A DNA stretch of 64,000 nt. Origin: Psychrobacter sp. JCM 18902 (lineage in GTDB: Bacteria; Pseudomonadota; Gammaproteobacteria; Pseudomonadales; Moraxellaceae). This document shows positions 37,570-46,536 of this stretch, piece after piece. Both the position numbers and the translations under genes were made by a program. The notes under the pieces are model-generated. The model made no database searches. It saw only the letters and a list, made by a program, of their open reading frames with translations, and was not told the DNA's origin. Position 1 is the first letter of the stretch. Each line of letters opens with the position of its first letter. The stretch is taken from assembly GCF_904846615.1 (NCBI RefSeq), contig NZ_CAJHBK010000001.1:1116001-1180000 (forward strand). The letters are read 5' to 3'.

Positions 37570-38065
37570 GTGATGTGCTTAATATTGGGGTTTGAGAGGG
37601 TTGGGATGCCAGCTTTGGTGCTGCAAATAATCACTGGACTTTGGATGGCCTACCAGCTATTACCCAACATTGCTGCATGGTTTGAACTTGATAATGATTT
37701 TAGTATTCTTATTAGGGCGTGTCCTCAATTCAATCGATTATTATCTAAATGGACTAAAAATGGCTAAATTTTGCCAAACATCGTCAACTAGCTTATTAAT
37801 ATCTCGATATTATTTGCGCTACTTTCCTTGTTTGACGGCAATTTATCTCATTTTTACCCCCATTTTTAAAATGAGGACACGCCCTAGTCTCAAATCACTA
37901 TTATTGCTAATGACTGTTCTGGTTGCTTTACACGCTCGTTTCTATCGGATACCCAGACTGTCTGTTCAGACCCTGAAAGGGTTTTCAATCAATATCATAT
38001 TGGTCACTTTGTTTTCTGTCGCCTTTGTTGTCGTTGGTACGCTCTTTCGCACAGGGTTCGTCTAG
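37570..38065 (+). pseudogene. CopD-like membrane protein gene, truncated and interrupted by a MITE
   Basis: The left part encodes VGMPALVLQIITGLWMAYQL and the right part LLLLMTVLVALHARFYRIPR followed by LVTLFSVAFVVVGTLFRTGF. These are consecutive hydrophobic helices of a small four-helix CopD-type membrane protein. Removing the 170-bp MITE plus one TA copy joins them exactly in frame (SILI to SLKSLL). The first one or two helices expected before VGMPA are missing, so the gene was also truncated at its 5' end. The ATG at 37570 is therefore not a genuine start. Confidence 0.75.
37715..37884. mobile_element. MITE, 170 bp, complete
   Basis: GGGCGTGTCCTCA at 37715-37727 faces TGAGGACACGCCC at 37872-37884, with TA duplicated outside (37713-37714, 37885-37886). 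It has no ORF of its own. Inside lies the palindrome AATATCTCGATATT and a segment matching the elements at 38644 and 63869. The ends resemble the IS5-family element at 35852, so that type of transposase probably moved it. Confidence 0.9.
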
Positions 38066-38640
38066 TGATTCGATATTTTTTGTTATGAACAGAATCTAAT
38101 CGTACCTCAATATTTAAATTGAACCATAGCGTTAGCAGTTTTCCAAGTAACCGGCCTAGTGGTATCTGCATGTTACTAGCCCATAACCGCAGTTTTTTAT
38201 CTGACCACTGTCATTTAGTCCAATCTATATTTTCATGAATATAAGGCGACATGCTTCATAAATACGAGACAACCATTTTTTTGATGATAAAAATATTATT
38301 TTTGGCTTGATCGACGCTAGAGTGGAAGTCAAAATACTATAAATTATAGTTCCTAAACTAAATAAAGACACAAGCGAGTAGTAATACCTCTGAACACTTT
38401 CTACCAAGTGGCGACAGCCATATAAGTACCAGTTTAGCGTATTGTTGTTGCGTTTTTAATTTGGCTTAACGAGCATTCACATCTCTCAAAGATACAATCT
38501 CTTACGTCGCTACCCGTCATAGCCTTTTTCTTTGTTGTGGTAAACAAAATTGTAAGACGTCGCGTATTTTTTTCAACCACTTCCCAATCCTACAAAGTCC
38601 CTAAGTTACTTCAAGAATTTTCGACTGGACGGTATCTATA
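38066..38640. other. Gene-poor region
   Basis: There are 575 AT-rich bases between the CopD-like relic and the second MITE. The only ORF, reverse 38225-38407, shows no ribosome site and no recognisable family. No RNA gene or repeat was identified. Confidence 0.5.
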
Positions 38641-38643
38641 CTA

Positions 38644-38733
38644 AGGCGTGCCCTCAATCTGAACAATAAATATTTGCCAAACTGTGTCACGTAGCTTGCT
38701 AATATCTCGATATTATCTGCACTACCTTTCTTG
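38644..38733. mobile_element. MITE remnant, left part only
   Basis: AGGCGTGCCCTCAAT at its start is a decayed copy of the MITE end. The following stretch with TTTGCCAAACTGTGTCA, GTAGCTTGCTAATATC and TCGATATTATCTGC aligns with the interior of the elements at 37715 and 63869. An internal stretch after the end, and the right end, are missing. Confidence 0.75.
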
Positions 38734-38777
38734 ACCTATGCCGTCAAATCCGTATAGATAAACTTGGGAGATTTTAG

Positions 38778-38897
38778 TTACGCAGCTTGACGATAATAAT
38801 CAAACCACACTTGTCTTGGCGATTTATAACCTAAAGCCTTTCGAATCCTAGTCTGACTATAATACAATTCAATATATCCAATGATACTCAGCATAGC
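38778..38897 (-). pseudogene. IS3-family transposase OrfB, C-terminal remnant
   Basis: Reading leftward, the last 40 codons of an OrfB remain. They encode YIELYYSQTRIRKALGYKSP and end RQVWFDYYRQAA before TAA at 38778-38780. This is the classic C-terminus of IS3-type transposases. The integrase core with its DDE residues is absent, so it is inactive. The fragment abuts the terminator of the oxidoreductase gene. Confidence 0.85.
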
Positions 38898-38898
38898 C

Positions 38899-38930
38899 AA
38901 AAAAACCCATAAGTTATCAGCTTATGGGTT
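38899..38930 (-). terminator. Intrinsic terminator of the GMC oxidoreductase gene
   Basis: Ten-base perfect stem AACCCATAAG / CTTATGGGTT with a 7-base loop. On the minus strand it is followed by a run of seven T. It lies about 73 bases beyond the stop at 39003. Confidence 0.9.
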
Positions 38931-39002
38931 CCCTTCATTTATTTTACAAGCTAAACAGTATTTACATGGAGTCGGATTTAGATGTCCGACTTAATATGTA
39001 AT

Positions 39003-40661
39003 TTATACATTGTCCTCTTTAATCATATCAGCTGCCTTTTCTGCTACCATAATTGTAGGTGCATTGGTATTACCAGCCATAACGAACGGGAAAATAGAGG
39101 CATCTACCACACGCAATCTTTTAACACCTCGAACCTTTAATCGTGGTGTTACCACTGCCAAACTATCAATTCCCATTTTACAGGTGCCATTTTGGTGATG
39201 GTAACTGACAACTGATGATCGTGCATACTCTGCAATTTGTTCATCTGTTTTAACATCTTCACCTGGATATATTTCTCGACCACGCCACTCCACTAAAGCT
39301 GGTTGGTTTGCGATATTGCGCATCTGTTTAATCGAAGTCACTAATGTATCGACATCATATTGTGTATCAAGTACATTGGGATCGATATTCATCTTATCAT
39401 CAGGATTAGCACTGTTTAGTGTAATCCTGCCGCGTGAGGTCGGTCTAACTCCTGCAGCTACTAGAGAGAATGCATTTTGAACGGAACTATCTTGACCAGG
39501 TGCGTAATAAGGAACATGGAAAAAAAGTGGCTGCATATCGGCCCCTAGTAGAGCTGTCTGAGTTTTTGCAAACATATGAGCATGCAATACTTGAATAGAC
39601 ATGTCACTTGGTGGTGGAACCTCTTTCTTTCCTTCGTATATTACAGGGCTTAAGTTATGATCGTGGAGGTTTTCACCTACACCGGGGCTATCGACAACCA
39701 CATTAATACCAAGCTTTTCTAACTCTGATTTTAACCCAATGCCTGATAGCATCAAAATACGAGGAGACTCAATAGCACCGCCACATACAATCACTTCTTT
39801 TTTAGCTTTGACTGTTTTGATAGTGCCTTCTTGACGATATGTAACACCTGTTGCTACACCCTTTGTTATATTTACTTTATGGACACGTGAGTTAGTTATT
39901 AATGATAAATTAGGACGATTGAGAGCTGGACGTAAGAAAGCGACTGCTGTGGAGTGTCTCTTCCCATCTTTCGTATTTAAATCAGTATAACTGACCCCTT
40001 CTTGTGTCTCCCCATTGCTGTCATCATTGAAAGGGATACCAGACTCTATAGCAGCATCAACTATCGCTTTCGTGACTGGATGAGGAGTAAAATCTGCAGT
40101 AACATGAAGTAGCCCGTCACCGCCATGATAGACACTTGGACCACGTGAGTAATTTTCTGACTTTTTGAAATATGGTAGTACATCACTATAAGACCATCCA
40201 TCACAACTTAATTCATTTGCCCAATGATCATAATCAGATGCATTACCTCGCACATAAATCATGGCATTTAATGAAGATGACCCACCCACTGTTTTACCAC
40301 GTGGCCAATTTAAGATACGATTGTGTGCATTTTTTTGCGGTATAGTTTTATAGTCCCAATCATATTCGGTACCCCATAGCTCAATTAAACGCATGGGTGT
40401 TGATATCATTTCACTGTTATCAGGACCTCCTGCTTCAATAATAAGTACTTGACTACCGTCTTCAGTTAGACGATTCGCAAGTACGCAGCCTGCTGAACCT
40501 GCGCCAATAATCACATAATCGAATTCCTTACTATGGCTATCTATAGGATTAATACTTGCACCTATAGCACCTTTAGATAACATAAGCACACCTGAAGCAA
40601 CTGCGGTGTATCCTAAAAAATTGCGACGTGAAATACCTTTTGATTTATTTTTAGTAGACAT
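39003..40661 (-). CDS. Tat-exported GMC-family oxidoreductase
   Basis: An FAD-dependent alcohol or choline dehydrogenase-type enzyme of 552 residues. The N-terminus KGISRRNFLGYTAVASG is a twin-arginine signal (Arg12-Arg13), so the folded flavoprotein is probably periplasmic. The FAD loop IIGAGSAGCVLANR is at about 51-64, GMC signature 1 near WPRGKTVGGSSSLN, and the catalytic pair is His in SYHHQNGTCKMG plus Asn in MAGNTNAP. GMC enzymes oxidise alcohols. Next to an aldehyde dehydrogenase and tynA, an aryl alcohol such as 2-phenylethanol is a plausible substrate, by inference. It is the last gene of the leftward run. Confidence 0.85.
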   Translation of the reverse strand: MSTKNKSKGISRRNFLGYTAVASGVLMLSKGAIGASINPIDSHSKEFDYVIIGAGSAGCVLANRLTEDGSQVLIIEAGGPDNSEMISTPMRLIELWGTEYDWDYKTIPQKNAHNRILNWPRGKTVGGSSSLNAMIYVRGNASDYDHWANELSCDGWSYSDVLPYFKKSENYSRGPSVYHGGDGLLHVTADFTPHPVTKAIVDAAIESGIPFNDDSNGETQEGVSYTDLNTKDGKRHSTAVAFLRPALNRPNLSLITNSRVHKVNITKGVATGVTYRQEGTIKTVKAKKEVIVCGGAIESPRILMLSGIGLKSELEKLGINVVVDSPGVGENLHDHNLSPVIYEGKKEVPPPSDMSIQVLHAHMFAKTQTALLGADMQPLFFHVPYYAPGQDSSVQNAFSLVAAGVRPTSRGRITLNSANPDDKMNIDPNVLDTQYDVDTLVTSIKQMRNIANQPALVEWRGREIYPGEDVKTDEQIAEYARSSVVSYHHQNGTCKMGIDSLAVVTPRLKVRGVKRLRVVDASIFPFVMAGNTNAPTIMVAEKAADMIKEDNV

Positions 40662-40884
40662 GAAAACTCCTTTTTACTGTCAACTATATTCTTTTGTTTT
40701 AGATGAGCCTATTTCAATTAAAATAACTAACCATATTCAGATAACTGATTTTTTCTACTAACAACCATGTAATCTGATGCTTTTAGCATCTCTAAAGATA
40801 AGTACTCACTACCTGTTCTACTTCAGCCATATTTTTTGCATTTAACTAGCGGTCACTAGATGCTTGCTATGTAATAAATATCTA

Positions 40885-42309
40885 TCAAGATTTAAAAATT
40901 TGCATGGTCTGTATAGAAGTAAACTCTTTAAGACCAGCTTCTCCGAACTCAATACCAAACCCAGAGTCTTTAACACCACCAAACGGAGCATCGGGTTGCA
41001 CCATGGCATGATTATTAACCCACACAGTGCCACAGTCTAAACGTGAGCCTATACTCTGTGCTTTTTCGATGTCTGTTGACCAGACTGAACCGCCAAGTCC
41101 AACAGATAAGCGGTTGGCACTGGCAATCGCCTCTTCGACATCGCTAAACTTAATAATCGGTAGAATCGGTCCAAACTGTTCTTCATCAACCAATCTTGCG
41201 CCATCATTGATATGGTTCACCAGCGTTATGGGGTAAAAATAGCCGGTCTCGTCTACCACTTCCCCGCCGCATAAGAAGTTTGCACCGCGCTCTTTGGCAT
41301 CTTGAGCAAGCGCTTTGACAATATTCAATTGTGCCTTATTTTGTAGAGGTCCAAAGTCGGTGTCTTCATCAAGCCCATTACCTGTCTTCATACTTTTGGC
41401 AATCGCGGTCAAGGCTGCACACAACTCATCATGCACGGATTCATGCACATACAGTCGTTTTAGGGCGGCACACGTTTGGCCATTATTGATAAAAGAGGTT
41501 GCAAAAATCTTACCCGCGATGGCTTCAATATCAGCATCCGCCAGTACAATACCAGCGTCATTGCCACCTAACTCAAGCGTTAAACGTTTTAAAGTCACCG
41601 CAGCGCTTTTCATGATGGCCTTGCCCGTTGGGGTTGAACCTGTAAATACAATCTTTTGAATGTCCACATGTGCAGACATCGCCGCACCAATATCACCTTT
41701 GCCAGTCACCACATTCAATACGCCTGCTGGCAAAATATCTTTAGCAATCTCACCAAAGCATAGTACGGTCAATGGGGTCATCTCAGACGGTTTCATGACG
41801 ACGGTATTACCAGTGAGCAAAGCAGGAATGATGTGCCAAATACCGATGAGTAAGGGATAATTCCATGGGGTAATTGAGCCCACAACGCCCAGTGGCTTAC
41901 GATGTAACTCTATCCGAGCCAAGTCATTGTCTTGAATGGTTTCTGGCTCTAACGCCATGTTGGCAGTCGCACGTATCCAAGCCAATGCACCACCCAATTC
42001 AAAGCCTGCACCCAAATCGGCAAAACCTTTTGTGGGTTTGCCTTGCTCTTTGGTCAGCATCGTCATAAGCACATCAGCACGAGCTTCAACCGCATCAGCA
42101 AGCTGCATTAAGTGGTCACGGCGCTCTGCATAGGTGAGTGCTGACCAACTAGGGAACGCAGCTTTGGCTGCTGCGACTGCTTCATCTAGTTGAGCCACAC
42201 TGGCCTTTGGGCAGCAGGCAATAACCGATTTATCAGCAGGGTTGATGACATCAAAATAATCGGTAGTGGCAACGCTTTTACCACCGATAATTAAATTAAA
42301 AGATTCCAT
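40885..42309 (-). CDS. NAD(P)-dependent aldehyde dehydrogenase, probably arylacetaldehyde
   Basis: A 474-residue ALDH-superfamily enzyme with the complete catalytic set: Asn150 in TPWN, Glu246 in LELGGN and nucleophile Cys280 in NNGQTC. The cofactor loop FTGSTPTGK is also present. It is cytoplasmic. Its place between tynA and the GMC gene suggests it turns phenylacetaldehyde (or 4-hydroxyphenylacetaldehyde) into the acid that PaaK activates, the job of FeaB in E. coli. Sequence alone does not fix the substrate. Gaps of 165 and 223 bases on either side, and a terminator after tynA, indicate its own promoter. Confidence 0.85.
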   Translation of the reverse strand: MESFNLIIGGKSVATTDYFDVINPADKSVIACCPKASVAQLDEAVAAAKAAFPSWSALTYAERRDHLMQLADAVEARADVLMTMLTKEQGKPTKGFADLGAGFELGGALAWIRATANMALEPETIQDNDLARIELHRKPLGVVGSITPWNYPLLIGIWHIIPALLTGNTVVMKPSEMTPLTVLCFGEIAKDILPAGVLNVVTGKGDIGAAMSAHVDIQKIVFTGSTPTGKAIMKSAAVTLKRLTLELGGNDAGIVLADADIEAIAGKIFATSFINNGQTCAALKRLYVHESVHDELCAALTAIAKSMKTGNGLDEDTDFGPLQNKAQLNIVKALAQDAKERGANFLCGGEVVDETGYFYPITLVNHINDGARLVDEEQFGPILPIIKFSDVEEAIASANRLSVGLGGSVWSTDIEKAQSIGSRLDCGTVWVNNHAMVQPDAPFGGVKDSGFGIEFGEAGLKEFTSIQTMQIFKS

Positions 42310-42407
42310 TATTCATCCTCTTATTGTTAGGATCTATTGTCTATAGAGTTGACCCGAATGATTTAAAAATAGTAGATTTAAACAATTGGCTTTAAGAACG
42401 CTAAAAA

Positions 42408-42454
42408 TAATGGGCCTTAATGCAACAATATGAGTGCCACATTAAAGCCCATTA
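42408..42454 (-). terminator. Terminator hairpin after tynA
   Basis: TAATGGGC-TTAATG pairs with CATTAA-GCCCATTA around a loop of 17 bases. It lies 20 bases past the tynA stop. On the minus strand it is followed by TTTTTAG. Confidence 0.7.
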
Positions 42455-42473
42455 TGTTAAAAACACGTCAGGT

Positions 42474-44804
42474 TTACTTACTATCGTCTTTACTTTGATT
42501 AAGATTTAATGAAGGGGTTTCATCAAAGAAGTTCCATGGTTTCAGCAGAATATTCACCCACTCTGTTGGCATAATAGGCCATTCTTCAGCCCGGGCTATA
42601 TGTGTAGTGCCCGTGGTTAGCCACACCACTAAATCTTTGTTATGAATGTTCTCATCATCTGCAACAAAGGCGCCTAGCCCCGTATCTTTATCAGAGCGAT
42701 TGGGATAAGTACCCTCTGGATATAGCTCATTCGTCTTGTATTTTGTCACCCAAATTTGTTTATCCATAAAGCTAAGACGATTAAATAACCACTCATCATC
42801 TGCAAAGTTAGCGCCTTTCGCAATGGGGTGAGTGGCACCTGCAAATGGGATCATCTGATAAGACACTGGATTGCCCATACGATTTTCTTTACTGGCATTG
42901 CTGATTAAACGCACAGTAGTAGGGTCAAAATTCTCTTGCGCCTTAGTTTCTGTCACTACTGTCGTCTCGCGAGTCTCCATTGCACTGGTACGAGGGCCAC
43001 TGCGCACATTGGGTACGACGACTGGCTCTATACGTTTGATGTTGTTGGTCTCGCCATCAACATCCATATCCAAGCGGAAATTATAGATGTGCTGATGCGT
43101 GGTGCCAACGATGTTATGGTCTATCAGTGTGCCGTAACGTGTGTCTTCTTTAGCACTTGGATCATGCATGGTTTTTGCAATAACACCTTTGACCGCCTCG
43201 ATACCAGTAGCACCAGCATTAATACCAATGGTACCGTTTGGCTGAAGCACCCAGTCAAAAATATAGTCATAGTTGCCGATGGTGCTGATCCAGCGTACGA
43301 CCAGCTCACGACGCTCAGTACTGACATTTTTCTGTCCCATTTCTTGGTGTTTAAACTCAGGGCCTGCATAACGTTCAAACACGGCGATGGCATTCGGAAT
43401 GGTATAAGGATTGCCTTGGTAATCTGCAAGCACCGCATCAAGGAGTACGGCATTTTCTGGTGCGTCAACGTTTCTTTCTAGCGGGGAGGTTAAGGTGCCC
43501 ATGCCATATTCGCCAGAGTCTAAATAAGACTTAAAGTACCAACCCATATCGGGGTCACCATAAGGGACTACCATGCCGCCTAAGTTGCCTTGATACATGA
43601 TTTTACGGTCTACGCCTTTGTCGTTAAAGGTCACGGTGCTGAGCTGTAAACCGGTACGACTGTCTAGACCAATATGGAATTTCCAATTGTTCCACTCAAT
43701 GTTTCGACCAGTAATGGTATAGTTTTTCCCTTCTGGTTCGATAATGTTCAGTGGTTTATTGGTCACAACCTTTTTATCGCGACCATCAATTGGGCGCGGG
43801 GTCATAGGTACCGGAATAACACCGCCTTCTTCGATTTTAATAATCTTGTTCTTATCTAAATCGACAACGGCTACTAAGTTTTCGATCGGATGTGCCCAAT
43901 AGTTGCCATCGCCGACATCTAGGTAAGAGACAATTTTTAGAATCCTCTGTTGCTGATCTAAAAGTCCATCTTTTCCCCCAAAATAGCCGACAGTCAATGG
44001 TGTTCCAACCACTTTTGTCACGTCATCAACGCCCCGTTTTTTCAAAGCGGTTTTATACTCTTGGCTAGTTTGAATAATGTCTTGTATGGCCATAAAATCA
44101 TCGACTAATACCATACCAAATGTATTTTCGAGCGTTTTCCAGCTGGTAAGTGACTTGGTGTTTAAATCCACCTCACCTTCAATGACAGTGTTACCCTTTA
44201 GAATTGTAAAAGTGACTACACGATCGCCAACATAAGGTTTTTTATCAATTACGTTACGCCACACGGCATCTTTGTCAGGTTGCTTTAGACGAATATCGGC
44301 AAACCTTAAGTTGGTTTCTTTCGGTTTGGCTTTACGAATAATAGCGGTCGCTTGCTTAATTTCATCACTGCTCAAAGTATTGAGTGGATGCGGTATGCTC
44401 TCTACTTTAAAGGTTTGGTCTAAATTGGATTGGAGTATTTCATTGGCCAAGGTATCGGGCACCAAAGCTTGACCATCTTTCATAACCAGTGGGTTGGTGA
44501 TTTTTAAGGATTTTCCATTAACCATGGCAGTTGCGCTACTGGGTTTGATTTGTACTCGTGTAGAGTTCTTGGTGATGGTATACATATCAGCATAACTGTC
44601 ATAGGTGACCTCTGCACCCGCTGTAGACATTGCTTCCTCAATCGGAACCATATGCACCTCTCCACCATGTGCCAGTGCTTGACCACTATAAATAAAAGCT
44701 AAGCTGGCGACTAGCGCCGTTAAAGTAGACTTGAATGTGATATTGTGATGAGATTTTTTACTGATTGTAGCGTTGATTTTTTGGTGATGGCTTGAGTGTC
44801 TCAT
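42474..44804 (-). CDS. tynA: Primary-amine oxidase (copper/TPQ), tyramine/phenylethylamine oxidase
   Basis: Oxidises 2-phenylethylamine, tyramine and similar amines to aldehyde, ammonia and peroxide in the periplasm. It has 776 residues. A hydrophobic signal (about 25-45) ends at QALAHGGEV. The small N-terminal D1 domain typical of E. coli TynA is present (residues about 52-135). The catalytic base is Asp429 in YLDSGEYG. The quinone precursor is Tyr512 in TIGNYDYIFDW. Copper ligands are His570 and His572 in TTHQHIYNF, with the third in TTGTTHIARAEEWP near the end. It lies directly downstream of paaY and feeds the Paa pathway through phenylacetaldehyde. Confidence 0.95.
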   Translation of the reverse strand: MRHSSHHQKINATISKKSHHNITFKSTLTALVASLAFIYSGQALAHGGEVHMVPIEEAMSTAGAEVTYDSYADMYTITKNSTRVQIKPSSATAMVNGKSLKITNPLVMKDGQALVPDTLANEILQSNLDQTFKVESIPHPLNTLSSDEIKQATAIIRKAKPKETNLRFADIRLKQPDKDAVWRNVIDKKPYVGDRVVTFTILKGNTVIEGEVDLNTKSLTSWKTLENTFGMVLVDDFMAIQDIIQTSQEYKTALKKRGVDDVTKVVGTPLTVGYFGGKDGLLDQQQRILKIVSYLDVGDGNYWAHPIENLVAVVDLDKNKIIKIEEGGVIPVPMTPRPIDGRDKKVVTNKPLNIIEPEGKNYTITGRNIEWNNWKFHIGLDSRTGLQLSTVTFNDKGVDRKIMYQGNLGGMVVPYGDPDMGWYFKSYLDSGEYGMGTLTSPLERNVDAPENAVLLDAVLADYQGNPYTIPNAIAVFERYAGPEFKHQEMGQKNVSTERRELVVRWISTIGNYDYIFDWVLQPNGTIGINAGATGIEAVKGVIAKTMHDPSAKEDTRYGTLIDHNIVGTTHQHIYNFRLDMDVDGETNNIKRIEPVVVPNVRSGPRTSAMETRETTVVTETKAQENFDPTTVRLISNASKENRMGNPVSYQMIPFAGATHPIAKGANFADDEWLFNRLSFMDKQIWVTKYKTNELYPEGTYPNRSDKDTGLGAFVADDENIHNKDLVVWLTTGTTHIARAEEWPIMPTEWVNILLKPWNFFDETPSLNLNQSKDDSK

Positions 44805-44882
44805 GAATAACTTCCTTGTTATTGTGGATGGATATAGATTTTACTTTTTGAAATAGCCGCTAAATATTGATGGCCTTTGTTA

Positions 44883-45485
44883 TTAAAGTTCTGATTTGAT
44901 ATGATGTTGGGCATTAAATTGCTCATGTGTTAACCGCTCGTCTGCATCCATGGTTAAAGGCTTAACTTCCTTTAAAGAGTGCAAACAACGTTTGGTAAGA
45001 TCTATATATTGCTGAGTACCATGAGCTTTCCAAGCCAATTCCTTTTCTTCAAGTTCTCTTATCACTTTTGCAGGGCTGCCAAATGCAATGACATTTGGCG
45101 GAATAACCATCTTCGCTTTGACGGTACTATTAGCACCAATAATGCTATTTTCACCCACTTCTGCTACGTCTAAAATGACACTATTCATTCCGACTAGTGC
45201 ATTCTTTCTCACAATACAGCCGTGTAGAATGGCTGCATGTCCAATATGTCCATACTCTTCGACTACCACTACATGGTTAGGAAAACCATGTATAACGCAA
45301 TTGTCTTGGATATTGGCGTTATTTTTAATACGAATACCACCAAAATCAGCACGTAATGAAGCGAACGGACCAATATACACACCTGCTTCAATCACAACAT
45401 CGCCGATGATCACGGCAGTTGGATGAACATAAGCATTTGGGCTAATAACCGGTATTACACCGTCAATGGCATAGCAAGGCATCAT
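44883..45485 (-). CDS. paaY: PaaY, hexapeptide-repeat thioesterase
   Basis: A left-handed beta-helix protein of the gamma-carbonic-anhydrase type. PaaY hydrolyses dead-end CoA esters such as 2-hydroxycyclohepta-1,4,6-triene-1-formyl-CoA and protects the Paa pathway. It has 200 residues from the ATG at 45485, and a second ATG follows at once. The run [20 protein letters not shown] and INDN-like metal region [13 protein letters not shown], then [12 protein letters not shown] with its metal histidines, match E. coli PaaY. A TTG 24 bases upstream is rejected because AAGGA sits just before the ATG pair. It follows paaX, as in E. coli. Confidence 0.93.
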   Translation of the reverse strand: MMPCYAIDGVIPVISPNAYVHPTAVIIGDVVIEAGVYIGPFASLRADFGGIRIKNNANIQDNCVIHGFPNHVVVVEEYGHIGHAAILHGCIVRKNALVGMNSVILDVAEVGENSIIGANSTVKAKMVIPPNVIAFGSPAKVIRELEEKELAWKAHGTQQYIDLTKRCLHSLKEVKPLTMDADERLTHEQFNAQHHIKSEL

Positions 45486-45533
45486 CGTTTCCTTATCAAA
45501 AAATATCAAAAAAAGTTTACAGCCATCATTCGC

Positions 45534-46469
45534 TTAAGTTCCTTCAGCAAGCTTTAACCCGCCGAAGCGTTTATAAAACTGTGGCCGTGCTGCCGGCATA
45601 GTCCCCTCAGCAGTGCGAGCAATGTTAAGAAAAAACTCTTCAGACGAACTAATAATCATTTGGTACACATTACTGGTCAAATTACGCGCGGTCAGTGCCA
45701 GCCAATCCGATGGCAATAGTTCTAGAGGTAAATTCGGATCTTTTAATAATATACGTCGGTACTGGTGAATCAGTAGAATGCGAATTTGAAACGCTTGTAG
45801 TTCATTAAGATCACCATCTTCAATGAGGCTTAAAACATTACGAAAATCGTTAATAAATTTATCATAGCGTTGGTGCAGCTGCTCGATGGGCCAGTTCACC
45901 TCAATCATACGCTTAAGTGTTGGGTATGACTCTTGCCATAAGTGCAAGGCTTCAGCACGAAACACTACCACTTGTTCAGTCATATTGAGCTTAAACAGTA
46001 AGTTTTGCAGCTGCAGTTCATCACAGCTAGGATAGGCCATGAGATTGGTGGTAATATTGGCAAACCCTAACCACTCCAATTCTTTTTTGAGGAGGGTTTT
46101 GTTTCCAAGCTCAACCGAACTTAATAACACCAAGTCCCATTTGTGATCCCACTCACACTGATTTAAACCATAAATTTTTTCATGGGCGGCAGCAAAGCGT
46201 TCACGGCTGACTTCTGTAATGCGGTAGTAACTGGTACGTCCGATTTTTTCGGAGCTTAACCAGTCATTTTGCACCAAGCGAAACACCGCAGTACGCACGG
46301 AACGTTCGTTGAAACCGAACACATCCATGAGTTGAATCAGACTGGCTAAACTAATAACCCCTCCTCGTTGAAAGATACAATCACCAAAGATTGACATAAT
46401 TAACGAGGTGCCACTTAAGACGTCTTCACAAATAAGCTCATCGATATATTGTTTTAGTTTAGCGTTCAT
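45534..46469 (-). CDS. paaX: PaaX, phenylacetyl-CoA-responsive transcriptional repressor
   Basis: A GntR-like winged-helix repressor of the paa catabolic genes that is released by phenylacetyl-CoA. The 311-residue length is close to the usual 316. The N-terminal SLIMSIFGDCIFQRGG with FGFNERSVRTAVFRLVQNDW is the DNA-binding region, and the RIGRTSYYRIT-like wing follows at about residue 78. The C-terminal TARNLTSNVYQMI is conserved. It lies between paaK and paaY in the same transcript direction, so it is probably under its own control. Candidate binding repeats are described for the paaA-paaZ region. Confidence 0.93.
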   Translation of the reverse strand: MNAKLKQYIDELICEDVLSGTSLIMSIFGDCIFQRGGVISLASLIQLMDVFGFNERSVRTAVFRLVQNDWLSSEKIGRTSYYRITEVSRERFAAAHEKIYGLNQCEWDHKWDLVLLSSVELGNKTLLKKELEWLGFANITTNLMAYPSCDELQLQNLLFKLNMTEQVVVFRAEALHLWQESYPTLKRMIEVNWPIEQLHQRYDKFINDFRNVLSLIEDGDLNELQAFQIRILLIHQYRRILLKDPNLPLELLPSDWLALTARNLTSNVYQMIISSSEEFFLNIARTAEGTMPAARPQFYKRFGGLKLAEGT

Positions 46470-46536
46470 GTCATTTATTCATTATTTAAAAAGCACGCAA
46501 CAATACCCAAGAGACTATCGCGCGGGGTTAACTACA

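Noticed and set aside
38225..38407. 60-codon reverse ORF in the gene-poor region
   Set aside because: It is short and AT-driven, with no start signal or recognisable domain.
42936..43481. 181-codon forward ORF inside tynA
   Set aside because: It is long but antisense to conserved catalytic sequence of tynA. The Trp- and Cys-rich product resembles nothing.
45486..45509. TTG-started extension of PaaY
   Set aside because: The ribosome site AAGGA lies between this TTG and the ATG pair, and the family begins at MPCY.
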